Part shown: in pieces, positions 31,390-40,165 of the stretch
Numbering within the stretch: position 1 is the first letter of the stretch
How the letters are laid out: each line of letters starts with the position of its first letter
NCBI GenBank assembly: GCA_009746045.1
Contig: RPFO01000072.1
Location: forward strand, 218,105 to 282,104
Length of the DNA: 64,000 bases
Direction: 5' to 3'
Source of the DNA: Mesostigma viride
Lineage: Eukaryota; Streptophyta; Mesostigmatophyceae; Mesostigmatales; Mesostigmataceae
Program-made: the position numbers and the translations under genes
Notes under the pieces: generated by a model
The model's input: the letters and a program-made list of their open reading frames with translations, nothing else
Told to the model about the DNA's origin: nothing
The model's database searches: none

Positions 31390-32993
31390 ATGTCTGAAGT
31401 GAGGCGGCCCTCGTTGTCCATAGGGCCCAAGTTTTCCGTCATTGCATCTGGTCTCCAACCAGGCGAACCATCGCTGACAGGCGTGGGTCGAGGAGCGTCA
31501 CTGTCGCCCAGGATTCCAAGCGCGCGAACGAGTCCTGTGCGGAGTGCATCTTCTTCATTTCTTTTCCCGCTAAATACCACGCCTGGAAGAGACGGGACCA
31601 GACTTGCAGCGGATCGCCTCTCAGCAGCTAAAATCAGATTATTACACGATGAACAACACGCAGCGATGTATAGAAAGATGGTGGAGGAGGTGGAACAGGA
31701 TGTGGGAAGACTTCGTCAGAGAATTGAGGAGGAGGAGGCGGCCATGCGTGACATGGTTGCTGGATTGGGGAGAGAGGCTCCTCGGTTGGGTGACGGAAGG
31801 GTTTTACCTAATAGTACCGCAGTTACTACGAGGAATGAGACGCAGGATAGCGATAGGCAGGATCCAGCGCAGACGACCTCGGTCACCTTCACCACCCCCG
31901 CCAGCGACGTCCCCGTGACCGTCACTATACCACCGCATCAAGGTTCCGCCCCGCCATTTCCAAAAATCGAATCCGTAGACAAGCTGTCGCTCACCAATCT
32001 AACCCACCGCAGTTTCGATCATTTCTCTACTCGATTCCAGGATGTGTTCGCTATCCACTTTGCTAACTACGGCAAACGAGCGGAAGAACGACTTTCCCTG
32101 GACATCCAGAAGAAGATGGTTCGACAGCGAATGAGCGACAGTGCAGCCGACAGGTTTGATGAGTTTTTACGATCCTCGGCAGGTAATACTTGCAAGGATT
32201 TGCCATCTCTCATGCTTTCATTTCGACGTTTTCTCCTTCCCCAGGACCAGCTCCGTCTGGACCGGGACGCGTTGGCCAACTGTACTCAGTCCGGCCTGAC
32301 ACTACCACAATACGTAGAGACGTTTACCAACCTGAGGGCCAAAATCCCCCAGTGCTCTGATTCTGAAGCTCTTCACAGGTTTCTGCATGGGCTCCCCCTC
32401 AAGTCAGGGTGGATATTGACAAGCATTTCTCCCCTTTCGACTATGTCGAGTGGAAGTGGGATACTGTGCTGTCTTATGCCCTCACGCTGTGCCGTGTCCC
32501 TGACTTTTCCCTCAAGTGGGAGCCTGCTGCAGGCAACCAGGCGCCTGCTGTTAAGAAGCCCCTGAACCAGCTGAACGCTGTGATGGAGGAGCTCAGTGCC
32601 ATGGAGCAGTCCAAAGGAGCCTGTTTCACGTGTGGCCAGCTGGGACACTTTGCACGGGATTGCCCCAAGCGAGACCAGTTCCCAAGCGACACCAAGGGTC
32701 CTCAGGGGGTTCTTCCATTCACCAGACCACCCATCTTCCCTCCTGGGGTGAGCCAGAGCGACCACAGGGCACAGCCTGGGTTTAGACCCAACTTCCAGGC
32801 TTCGGGCAAGGGACCCTTCCAGCCCAAGGGCTTCAGCAGGCAAGACAGGCGTCGGATGGTCAACGCCCTGTGGCACCTCCTAGCAGAGGAGGAGGAGGGA
32901 GAAGGAGAGGCAGACGGCATAGAGGATCAGCAGGTGCAGCCTTCAGTGGGGAGCTCGTCTTCAGATCATCCTCCTGAGCTGCCAAAAAACTAG
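31390..32993 (+). CDS. Gag protein with CCHC zinc knuckle (one internal frame break)
   Basis: Gag forms the virus-like particle and packages RNA. The first part (31390 to about 32405) has a Ser/Pro-rich N-terminus, a coiled coil at about residues 75-130, and a retrotransposon gag domain at about 210-330 (FDHFSTRFQDVFAIHFANYG; LPQYVETFTNLRAKIP). A single-base break near 32400-32410 moves the text to another frame. That frame carries the zinc knuckle CFTCGQLGHFARDC (C-x2-C-x4-H-x4-C, about 32622-32663) and a Glu-rich tail, ending at TAG 32991-32993. The heptamer A AAA AAC directly precedes this stop. The 374-bp leader between PBS and start has no ORF of note. Confidence 0.8.
32984..32990 (+). 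promoter_or_regulatory. Candidate -1 ribosomal frameshift site A_AAA_AAC
   Basis: The heptamer is in the gag reading frame (codons CCA AAA AAC TAG), and a -1 slip enters the protease frame directly (next codons CTA GTG GAG CCC). A_AAA_AAC is one of the strongest known eukaryotic -1 slippery sequences. Only a small downstream hairpin (GGAC-TAC-GTCC, 33005-33015) was noticed; a larger pseudoknot was not searched. Confidence 0.7.
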
Positions 32994-33637
32994 TGGAGCC
33001 CCCAGGACTACGTCCAGCGGTGGAGTTAACTGGTTTGCCTGCTGTGCATGTCCGTCCTGTGAACAACTTGTCTGCCTCTGATTCCACCACCCCATTGGGC
33101 CCTCCTATTCCCAGTCAACTCTTGAAGTTCCAGGCTAGGCTGTTGAACGTGCCAGTCCCTTTGGCTCAGCCTTTATGTCTCTTCATGATTGACTCAGGTG
33201 CAGGAAGTAACTACATTTCCACTTCCTTGGTGCAGGAGCTGCATCTACCAGTGCTCCCCCACCCTGTGCCTGTTAAGGTCCAATATTCTGATGGTAGGCA
33301 GAGTAACTCACCTGGCTACGTGCAACTGCTTTTTCAAGTGTGCTCACGTCAAACCTTGTCTGTCACAGCAGATGTCATTCCACTCACTGCTGCTGATGTG
33401 ATTCTGGGGATGCCATGGTTGGAGTCTGCTAATCCTGCCATCTTGTGGTCTGAGAAGGTGGTGCAGTTTCAGGATGGGTCAGTGTGGGACGCCACCACAG
33501 TGATTAAGGGGGGAGAAAGACCAGTCACAGAGTGCTGTTCTACTAATGAGGCTGTCAATGATGGGAGAGGGGTTGCAGGTGCCAAGGAGGACGTCAAGGT
33601 GCCTTCACTGGAAGAGAAACGTGCTGCACTTACTTAA
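32993..33637 (+). CDS. Pol, retropepsin-like aspartic protease segment
   Basis: This segment cleaves the Gag-Pol polyprotein. The catalytic motif FMIDSGAGSNYIS (DSGA, encoded near 33184-33222) and the downstream flap/ILGMPWLE motif (about 33400-33423) identify a retropepsin. The frame overlaps the gag stop by one base and is reached by a -1 shift. It closes with TAA at 33635-33637, but homologous text (KHVWSANHTLSYL) continues in the next frame, so this stop is probably the result of a one-base indel rather than a natural end. Confidence 0.8.
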   Translation: MEPPGLRPAVELTGLPAVHVRPVNNLSASDSTTPLGPPIPSQLLKFQARLLNVPVPLAQPLCLFMIDSGAGSNYISTSLVQELHLPVLPHPVPVKVQYSDGRQSNSPGYVQLLFQVCSRQTLSVTADVIPLTAADVILGMPWLESANPAILWSEKVVQFQDGSVWDATTVIKGGERPVTECCSTNEAVNDGRGVAGAKEDVKVPSLEEKRAALT

Positions 33638-35352
33638 GCACGTATGGTCTGCCAATCACACCTTGTCTTACCTGGCTACTTACCCAGTGGAACACGTCTT
33701 TCTCTTACAGCTGGTTCCTAACTCACCCTCTGATGAGACTCATGGCCACACGGTGAATGCTGTGAACCCAGTACCAGCTGTCACAGAGGAGGAGCAGAAG
33801 CTGCATGATGCCCTTTTGGACAGGTTTGCTGCCATTTTTGAGGACAAAATGCCACAGTACCCCCTGAAGGGCCAATCACTCATGTCATCAAGCTTGTGGA
33901 TGGTGCCAGGCCTCCCTTTGTTCCCATGTACAGGATGGGGCCAGCTGAGATGGCAGAGCTGAAGGTGATCTTGACAGGCCTGTTGGAAGCTGGACTCATT
34001 CTTCCTGCCAATAGTCCTTTCAGCTCTGGGTGTTTGCTTGTCCCAAGCATGATGGTGGATGGCGGTTGTGCATTGATCTGAGAGGCCTGAACAAGGTCAC
34101 AGTGAAGTCCAAGTATCCCTTGCCACGGATTGATGAGCTGCTAGAGAGGACAGCTGGATCATCTTACTTCACCAAGTTTGACCTTAGACACGCGTTCTGG
34201 CAGATCAGGATAGCTACTGAGGACATTCCAAAAACTGCATTCTCCACACCCTGGGGTCAGTTCCAGTGGACTGTGATGCCCATGGGGGCCTCCAACAGCC
34301 CAGCTACTATGCAGATGTTTGTGAATGCTATCTTTGGCCATCTGACAGGGAACTCTCTGCCTCAGATCTCCCCTGATCTCAGGAATCCCAGGTTCAAAGA
34401 CATTGCCCACCTGTGTGACCCTGCAAGACCCGTGTTCAGGACCTGCGTGGTGGCCTACATGGACGACATCCTGGTGCACTCAAAGACGTTCAAGGAGCAT
34501 CTGGAGAACGTGGAGGAGGTCCTGAAGGTCATCCAGCACTACCACTTGTCTGTCAAGAGGTCTAAGGTGGAGTGGGGGCATGAAGTGGGGTTCCTAGGGT
34601 ACAAGTTGAGTTCCTTGGGTATGACACCTGACAATGCTAAGATTGCTGCCATCCTTGAGTGGCCTGTGTTGCAGTCTGCACATGATGTCAAGTCCTTCCT
34701 GGGCATGGTGGGGTGGTACAGGCGTTTTATCCCTGACATGGCTGCCATCTCCACCCCCTTGCTTGAGTTAATCAAGAAGGATGTTCAGTTTGAGTGGACA
34801 GATAGGTGTCAGCAGGCCTTTGACCTGTTGAAGCAGAAGCTCACATCCACCCCTGTGCTAGTGGGTCCCAACCCAGATCTACCTTATCAGGTTAGGTCAG
34901 ATGCCTCTCAAGGCGCCATAGGTGCTGTGCTGATGCAAGACCATGGCTATGGACCACAGCCAGTGGAGTACATGTCTAAAACCATGAGCTCAGCTGAACG
35001 TAACTACCCTGTACACGAGCAGGAGTTGCTGGGTTTAGTGGTAGCATGTCACAAGTGGGAGCATCTGTTGAAGGGAGCTCAGTTTTCTGTGGCTAGCAGT
35101 GCTACAGATGGGCTAGGGCAAGAGTCTATCACCCTGATGACTGACCACAGGCCCTTGGTGCACGTGCTAGAACAGAGTAGGATGAGTAAGAGGATGGCTG
35201 GGTGGATGGAGTACCTAGGGGGATTCTATCCTTTCTCTGTGCAGTATGTCCCAGGATCACAGAATGTGGTGCCAGACGCCCTCTCTAGAAGAAGGGATCT
35301 GATGGGACATTTCACGAGGATCTGGATATTTGTGCTGCCATGGTTTCTGTAG
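33638..35352 (+). CDS. Pol, reverse transcriptase and RNase H (frame-broken at its start)
   Basis: This part copies RNA into cDNA and degrades the RNA strand. After two further frame changes (near 33865 and 34040), the text from 34030 runs open to 35352: FTKFDLRHAFWQI (first catalytic Asp), TVMPMGASNSPATMQ, CVVAYMDDILVHSK (YMDD, about 34456), FLGYKLSSLGM and FLGMVGWYRRFIP. RNase H follows with RSDASQGAIGAVL, NYPVHEQELLGLV and LMTDHRPLVHVL. Between FVNAIFG and VVAYMDD there are about 28 extra residues compared with ordinary Ty3/gypsy RTs. The end of RNase H (PDALSRR) is followed by another frame change. Confidence 0.85.
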
Positions 35353-35620
35353 TAGAGTGTGGTGCTGTCACCAGGGCACAGGCAGCTAACCAGCAAACCT
35401 CCAAGCTGAGCCACCCCCTGTAGAGGCTAGCTTTAGTCACGAGATGCTCATTGACCAGGGCTCTGTCCCAGGGTCGACAGGCGTCCAGGGTGGGGGTCAG
35501 TCACTGCAGAGCAGTCTGGGAGGGTTCTGCTGGTAGCCAGCCCACTCTCACAACACAACCAAGCACAGAGAATCCTAGGAGGGGAAGGGACGGCCCAGGA
35601 AGTGGATACTGGAGCCAGGG
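35353..35620 (+). pseudogene. Pol connection between RNase H and integrase, not readable in one frame
   Basis: About 270 bp in which the coding text continues in another frame (CAAMVSVVECGAVTRAQ) and then meets stops. It probably encoded the tether before the integrase zinc finger. Confidence 0.5.
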
Positions 35621-37360
35621 ATGCTGACCAAGTCTAGAGGATTGGCAGCTGAGATCAAGGGGAAGTCACGTACACCTGTGGCTGATGTTCTGTCATCCAA
35701 GCATCTAGTCACTAGTCACCTGCAGGAGGGTGAGGTGCTGCAGCTGCAGCCTTTAGGACCTGGCAAACAGCTAGTCCTGCCTAACCCTATGAGTATAGCC
35801 CTGCTGGACGTGATTAAGGCCTTCACTAAAACTGAGGACCTGGCCACTAAGGCCATTCAGGAAGGAAGCTTTGGTAACAGGCCTGTGGAGTACTGGGAGG
35901 GAGTCCTGTATGTCCACACCCAGGATGCAGATCATGTAGTGACCAGGAAGGTCTATGTGCCAGAAATGGCCATTCCCACTGTGTTGCATTGCTTCCATGA
36001 CGACGTGACTGCGTGTCATCCTGGGTATGCTAAGCTTCTCCATGAAGTACAAGAGAGGTTTTGGTGGCCTGGCATGTTTCGTGATATCAAAGCCTATGTG
36101 GCTTCCTGTGACTCATGCCAAAGGAATAAGGTTAGGACTCAGGCAGTGCCTATCTTTCCTATGGCCATGCCTATTCCCCTTCGACCCTGGATCAGTGTGA
36201 CCATGGACTTCATTTGTGGCTTGCCTGTTTCTGATGCTGGCAATGACAGGATACTAGTGGTGATGGACAGGCTGTCTAGAATGTGCCACCTCATCCCCTG
36301 CAATGCCCATCTCACAGCTGCCCAGTGTGTAGAGTTGTTCATGAAGGAGGTGTACAGATTGCATGGCATGCCACGTGTAATCATCACTGACCAGGATCCC
36401 TTGTGGATGTCTGGGTTTTGGAAGTCCTTCTTTGACATCCTAGACACTAAGTTGGCCTTTGGAGTAGCATACAGGTGTGCCAGCACGGGGGCTGTGGAGA
36501 GGCTGAACCGTATTGTACGGGAATGCCAGAAGCACTATTGTACCCATGATAACAAGGAATGGGACAAGAAACTTCCCTTCATAGAGTTTGCCATCAACAA
36601 CTCACCCCTGGCTCCTCACCAAATGTCTCCATTTGTCATTTGCCATGGCCAGTGCCCCTTGACTCCATTTGACCTGGAGTTACCTGATAGGGATGCTGAA
36701 GGCCCCTTCAGAAGACGCCTAACCTCTGTCCACCAGTTGATTGCATCCTTCCAGGAAGCTCACAGTATGGTGGCTGCTCAGATGTTGCATGCACAGGACA
36801 AGTATTTAAACAATGCTTGGCAACAGATGTTGGCTACACACACCTTTGTGGCTCCTGGTGACCTGGTGCTCTTGGAGGCTAATCGTGTGCTACCTGAAAA
36901 GGAGCAATGCAGGAAACTGCAACCCTTGTGGTTGGGACCTTACCCTGTCCTGAATACCTTCCACTATGGGACTGTAGTTCAAGTCCAGGTGCCTTCCCAC
37001 TGGAGGCTTAAGACTAACGTGTTTCACCTGGCCCAGCTCAAACTGTATAAACGCAATACCTTGCAGGGACGCCTTTCTGCTCCATTACCATTTGAGCTGG
37101 ATACTGAGGGGGAGAGGATATATGAAGTGGAGCAGCTGGTGGCTCACAGAGTCAAAGGAAAGGGTAGGACCAAGCAGCTGCAGTTTAAGGTGCACTGGAA
37201 AGGAGAGTTAGAGTCTACTGCCACATGGCTGTGGTTGTCTGACTTGACTCACTGCCATGAAGTGGTCCAGGAGTATTGCCAAAAGAAGGGGCTCACTCTT
37301 CCTTCTTGGTATACTGAGTTGGTGCAAACCACTGCTCCCCTTCCTATATCTCAGGACTAA
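35621..37360 (+). CDS. Pol, integrase with C-terminal chromodomain
   Basis: This part inserts the cDNA and targets chromatin. The open frame of 579 codons shows an HHCC zinc finger (LHCFHDD...HPGYAKLL... and CDSCQ, about residues 123-166) and the catalytic core with TMDFICG (Asp about 195), IITDQDPLW (Asp about 256) and GAVERLNR (Glu about 292). The last two acids have exactly 35 residues between them. A chromodomain lies at about 500-560 (IYEVEQLVAHR, LQFKVHWKGELESTATWLWL). The usual HPQTDGQTERVNR block is replaced by RCASTGAVERLNR while the catalytic Glu is kept. The ATG at 35621 is the first one available; the polyprotein would enter from upstream. Confidence 0.9.
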   Translation: MLTKSRGLAAEIKGKSRTPVADVLSSKHLVTSHLQEGEVLQLQPLGPGKQLVLPNPMSIALLDVIKAFTKTEDLATKAIQEGSFGNRPVEYWEGVLYVHTQDADHVVTRKVYVPEMAIPTVLHCFHDDVTACHPGYAKLLHEVQERFWWPGMFRDIKAYVASCDSCQRNKVRTQAVPIFPMAMPIPLRPWISVTMDFICGLPVSDAGNDRILVVMDRLSRMCHLIPCNAHLTAAQCVELFMKEVYRLHGMPRVIITDQDPLWMSGFWKSFFDILDTKLAFGVAYRCASTGAVERLNRIVRECQKHYCTHDNKEWDKKLPFIEFAINNSPLAPHQMSPFVICHGQCPLTPFDLELPDRDAEGPFRRRLTSVHQLIASFQEAHSMVAAQMLHAQDKYLNNAWQQMLATHTFVAPGDLVLLEANRVLPEKEQCRKLQPLWLGPYPVLNTFHYGTVVQVQVPSHWRLKTNVFHLAQLKLYKRNTLQGRLSAPLPFELDTEGERIYEVEQLVAHRVKGKGRTKQLQFKVHWKGELESTATWLWLSDLTHCHEVVQEYCQKKGLTLPSWYTELVQTTAPLPISQD

Positions 37361-37363
37361 CGA

Positions 37364-38513
37364 ATGGTTTCTTCGTGCATGCTGTGGGTCCCAGATGGAG
37401 GAGGAGTTCACGTACCCCAACTTGGGCCTGGGCGCCACCACGGAGGAAGGGGTCACGGGTATGCATCCAGAAACCCCAACCCCATGAGTTATGTGGAATC
37501 CCTGTTTGACAGTATTGTCAGGCGTGACCTTAGGAGGGGTCAGCAGATGGATACCATTAACAAGCTCTTGCATTCAGTGATCTCCAAGCAGGATAAGCTA
37601 CAGGAGCTTCTTCAGGGGTTGTCCTTGTCCCAGCCCCAGATGGGGAGTGGTGTTAACATAGCTCTCAGCTCCAGCAGCACTCCCATCATTCAGATTCCTC
37701 GTCATGTGGTACCTGTCAAGAATGTGGTGGCCTATGTGGATCACAGGAAGTGCATGGGACCTTGTGAGCATTGTGAGACGCTGGCCAAGGCAGTGGCTGC
37801 CCTTAACAGGGAGGAGGGGGAAGTGAGCCCTGAGGGTTATGTGGAGGAGGTCTTGTCTCAGTTGCACACCAGCCTGTATGAGATTGGCTCTCCTTTTGTG
37901 GGCCACCTGTTGCACAGGATGTTTGCCTTGACTCCAGGACCTGAGATTGACATGAGACCTGCAGAGGGGCAGGATATGTTGACCACCTTGCCTGAGGCTT
38001 TGAAAGGAGCCTTCATGCAGTTCCAGCCAGTGAGCATGGGTGAGGTCCTACATGGAGTTGTTGGAGTTTTCAGTGCAGCAGGGAGATTTTGACTTGGCTC
38101 CTTCTTCTTCCAGCTCGGTCAATGGGTGCTTCCCTTTGGAGACATCCAACCTTTTCTGCAGCCCAGGGTTGCCTAAGTTCACCATGGAGCTCAAGGTTCG
38201 TCTGACCCCATTGAGGGTGTTGGTGCCTTTGACAGGTGCTAAGTGGTCAGTGGTCAAGACCTTTCTCCAGTTCTGGTGGGCGTACAGGTCATGGGTGAGC
38301 AGGCACAAGACGTCTTCTACTTGGGTGATGGATCCTGAGAGCCAGTCTGTGGTGCTTCTCTCCTACCCAGGGACATGCCTGCGTTATGTTGCCCAGATGG
38401 CAGCAGGGGCTGCAGAGACGTGCATGGTGCTGCAGGTCAGCAGGAACTGGCCAGACTTGGTTCACATGGTGGAGCAGTTTCCCTTGTTTGGGACCAGGGG
38501 CAAGGATGGGTGA
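37364..38513 (+). CDS. Additional ORF between pol and the 3' LTR (function unknown, one frame break)
   Basis: It starts three bases after the pol stop, or at the internal ATG at 37484 (MSYVESLFDSIVRRDL), which opens the more protein-like part. It continues in frame to about 38040 and then in another frame to the TGA at 38511-38513. Visible features are a helical N-terminal region (QMDTINKLLHSVISKQDKLQ), a small Cys cluster KCMGPCEHCETL and a Trp-containing C-terminal part (FLQFWWAYRSWVSRHK). No signal peptide, transmembrane span or furin site is seen, so an envelope protein is not supported. I do not recognise the family. Confidence 0.6.
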
Positions 38514-38913
38514 ATGGGGATTGGTATAGCCTGTGAAGAACAGAGCTGTGCAGGAAGAGGATGGGGAAGGATGGGGGAAGAGTATGGAAGGTGCTTTGGA
38601 TTGTGGTGTGAGGGGGGGATTCCAGGATGGATGATGGGGGGGGGCTCCAGTCCAGTTCTGATGTTCCAGTCCAGAGTTCCAGGTTCCAGGATGCTGAATG
38701 GAAGACCTTGTATTATGAGATGTTTATCTGGCTTTATAGTAGATAAGGTAGTGACTTGTTTGCTGTAGAGACCTGTGACTAGATGTTATGAGATAGGAGG
38801 CCCTGTTTTCAGGGATGTAAAAACCCATCTGCTTTTCCCAAGAGATGGTGGATTTCTGTTCAATGTTCCTCTGCCTTCAAGAGTTGGCTATTGGACCTGG
38901 GAGGTCCAGTTTT

Positions 38914-38923
38914 GAGGGGGAGA
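38914..38923 (+). promoter_or_regulatory. Polypurine tract
   Basis: GAGGGGGAGA, followed by TA, lies immediately before the 3' LTR. It is the expected plus-strand primer site. The 38514-38913 stretch before it is non-coding. Confidence 0.8.
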
Positions 38924-38925
38924 TA

Positions 38926-39703
38926 TGTAACAAGCAAAAATGACTTTGTTGTTACATCCTTTGTTTTGTGAATGTTTGGCTTTTATTCGAGGACTTTTGG
39001 ATCAGTATTGAGAAAGTTATGAGGTTTCTAAGACGACGGTACTTGGAGCTGATACTTTGTCAGCCAACTGATAGGAACCCTCATTGGTCGTGGCCTGATC
39101 CACGTAGGGTTGTAGTTTGTTGGCTGATACTACTGATAGGAGCCCTCATTGGTCGTGGCCTGATCCACGTGGGGTTGTAGTTTGTTAGTTGGTACTATTG
39201 AGTCTTAAATGCTCCTTTGGGACTTCAGTGCTCACGACAGATTAGATCTCATGGAAAGATTCTGCCAGGCTGTGTGTGGTGTTGTTCTGTTTTGTGTGAC
39301 TAGGATGGATACGAAGATCTTGTATAGGATTCCATGGTTCTGATTGGTTCTCTTCAGGCTAAGGTTGGAGCAAGCTCGACAAGCACGTCGATATCAAGGA
39401 CGTGGGGTCGCCATTGTTGCTACGTTGGTTTTGATTCACCATGGTATAATAAAGCTTGGCTTTGTTGTCCAATCCATAAGAGCCCCTTGGCTATAGACGA
39501 CCTTCAGTTCCACAGAGGCCGTCTATACACGAGCTTGTCTTTGTGTCTACAAGGGGTTGTGATTCCCTAAATCACGTGCTGTGGAATTTCCATCTCAACG
39601 TTGCTCGGATACTTGAAGTTCTGCGACTCAGGAAAGCAACCCAGGTAAAAGATCTTTCATATTGGACTGTGGATGATGTTGATGATCATTTTTAGTCGTT
39701 ACA
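38926..39703 (+). repeat. 3' LTR (778 bp)
   Basis: Near-identical to the 5' LTR: lacks two bases near 39241 and differs at two positions around 39500-39520 (GACGACC for GACGTCC, GAGGCC for GAGGTC). It is flanked on the right by CTCCT. Confidence 0.93.
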
Positions 39704-39708
39704 CTCCT

Positions 39709-40165
39709 AAACAAGCACAAGCACTGACAGGGCGGCTTGAGGAGAGGGCCTAGAAGGCCTGCATGACGTATGGGGTGGAAGGTATGTGGCTAGGCTATAG
39801 CTGGTGTACACTTGGCATCTCAGCAGAGAGTAACTCCCTGCATAGGCAGAGCATGGCTATATTCTTACTGCAACATCCATGGGAGGTCCCATTATAGGCA
39901 TGGCGTAGCTAAATACTGAAGGCATCATCCATGGGGGCCATTATGGGCGCACATGCGCGTGGGCCACATGCTAGGCTAAGCCTGACTAATCTACACTACT
40001 GGTATATGTTACCTAGTCTGAGGTGGCAGGAGGTGCCTGCCAGGGCTTGTGGTCAACGTGGATGACCGCCCCCCTCCAGTATACCGGCTTCCCCCCTGCG
40101 CTCTGCCGGAGCTGAAGGTAGGTCGGCCATAGCTCGTGTCGCCGCTGTTGCTGGGCCAGGGTCAA
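39709..40165 (-). mobile_element. Family A copy A10, right of the LTR element, 5'-truncated
   Basis: The 3' UTR continues from the interrupted site (CTAAACAAGCAC). A C-terminal ORF fragment (about 40013-40165) encodes AQQQRRHELWPTYLQLRQ and GAVIHVDHKPWQA up to the stop at about 40017. It is cut at 40165 by copy A5. Confidence 0.55.

Larger units (their letters stand above)
30236..39703 (+). mobile_element. Ty3/gypsy chromovirus-type LTR retrotransposon (9.47 kb)
   Basis: It is bounded by LTRs 30236-31015 and 38926-39703, which start TGTAAC and end GTTACA, and flanked by the 5-bp target duplication CTCCT (30231-30235 and 39704-39708). Order: LTR, PBS, gag, protease, RT, RNase H, integrase with chromodomain, an extra ORF, polypurine tract, LTR. 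RT before integrase plus a chromodomain places it in the Ty3/gypsy chromoviruses. The LTRs differ by about two substitutions and one 2-bp indel, so insertion is recent. gag and pol nevertheless contain several one-base frame breaks. It sits in the 3' UTR of retroposon A10. Confidence 0.93.

Noticed and set aside
37364-38513. Envelope gene (retrovirus-like element)
   Set aside because: No signal peptide, transmembrane segment or cleavage site is visible, so it is called an ORF of unknown function.
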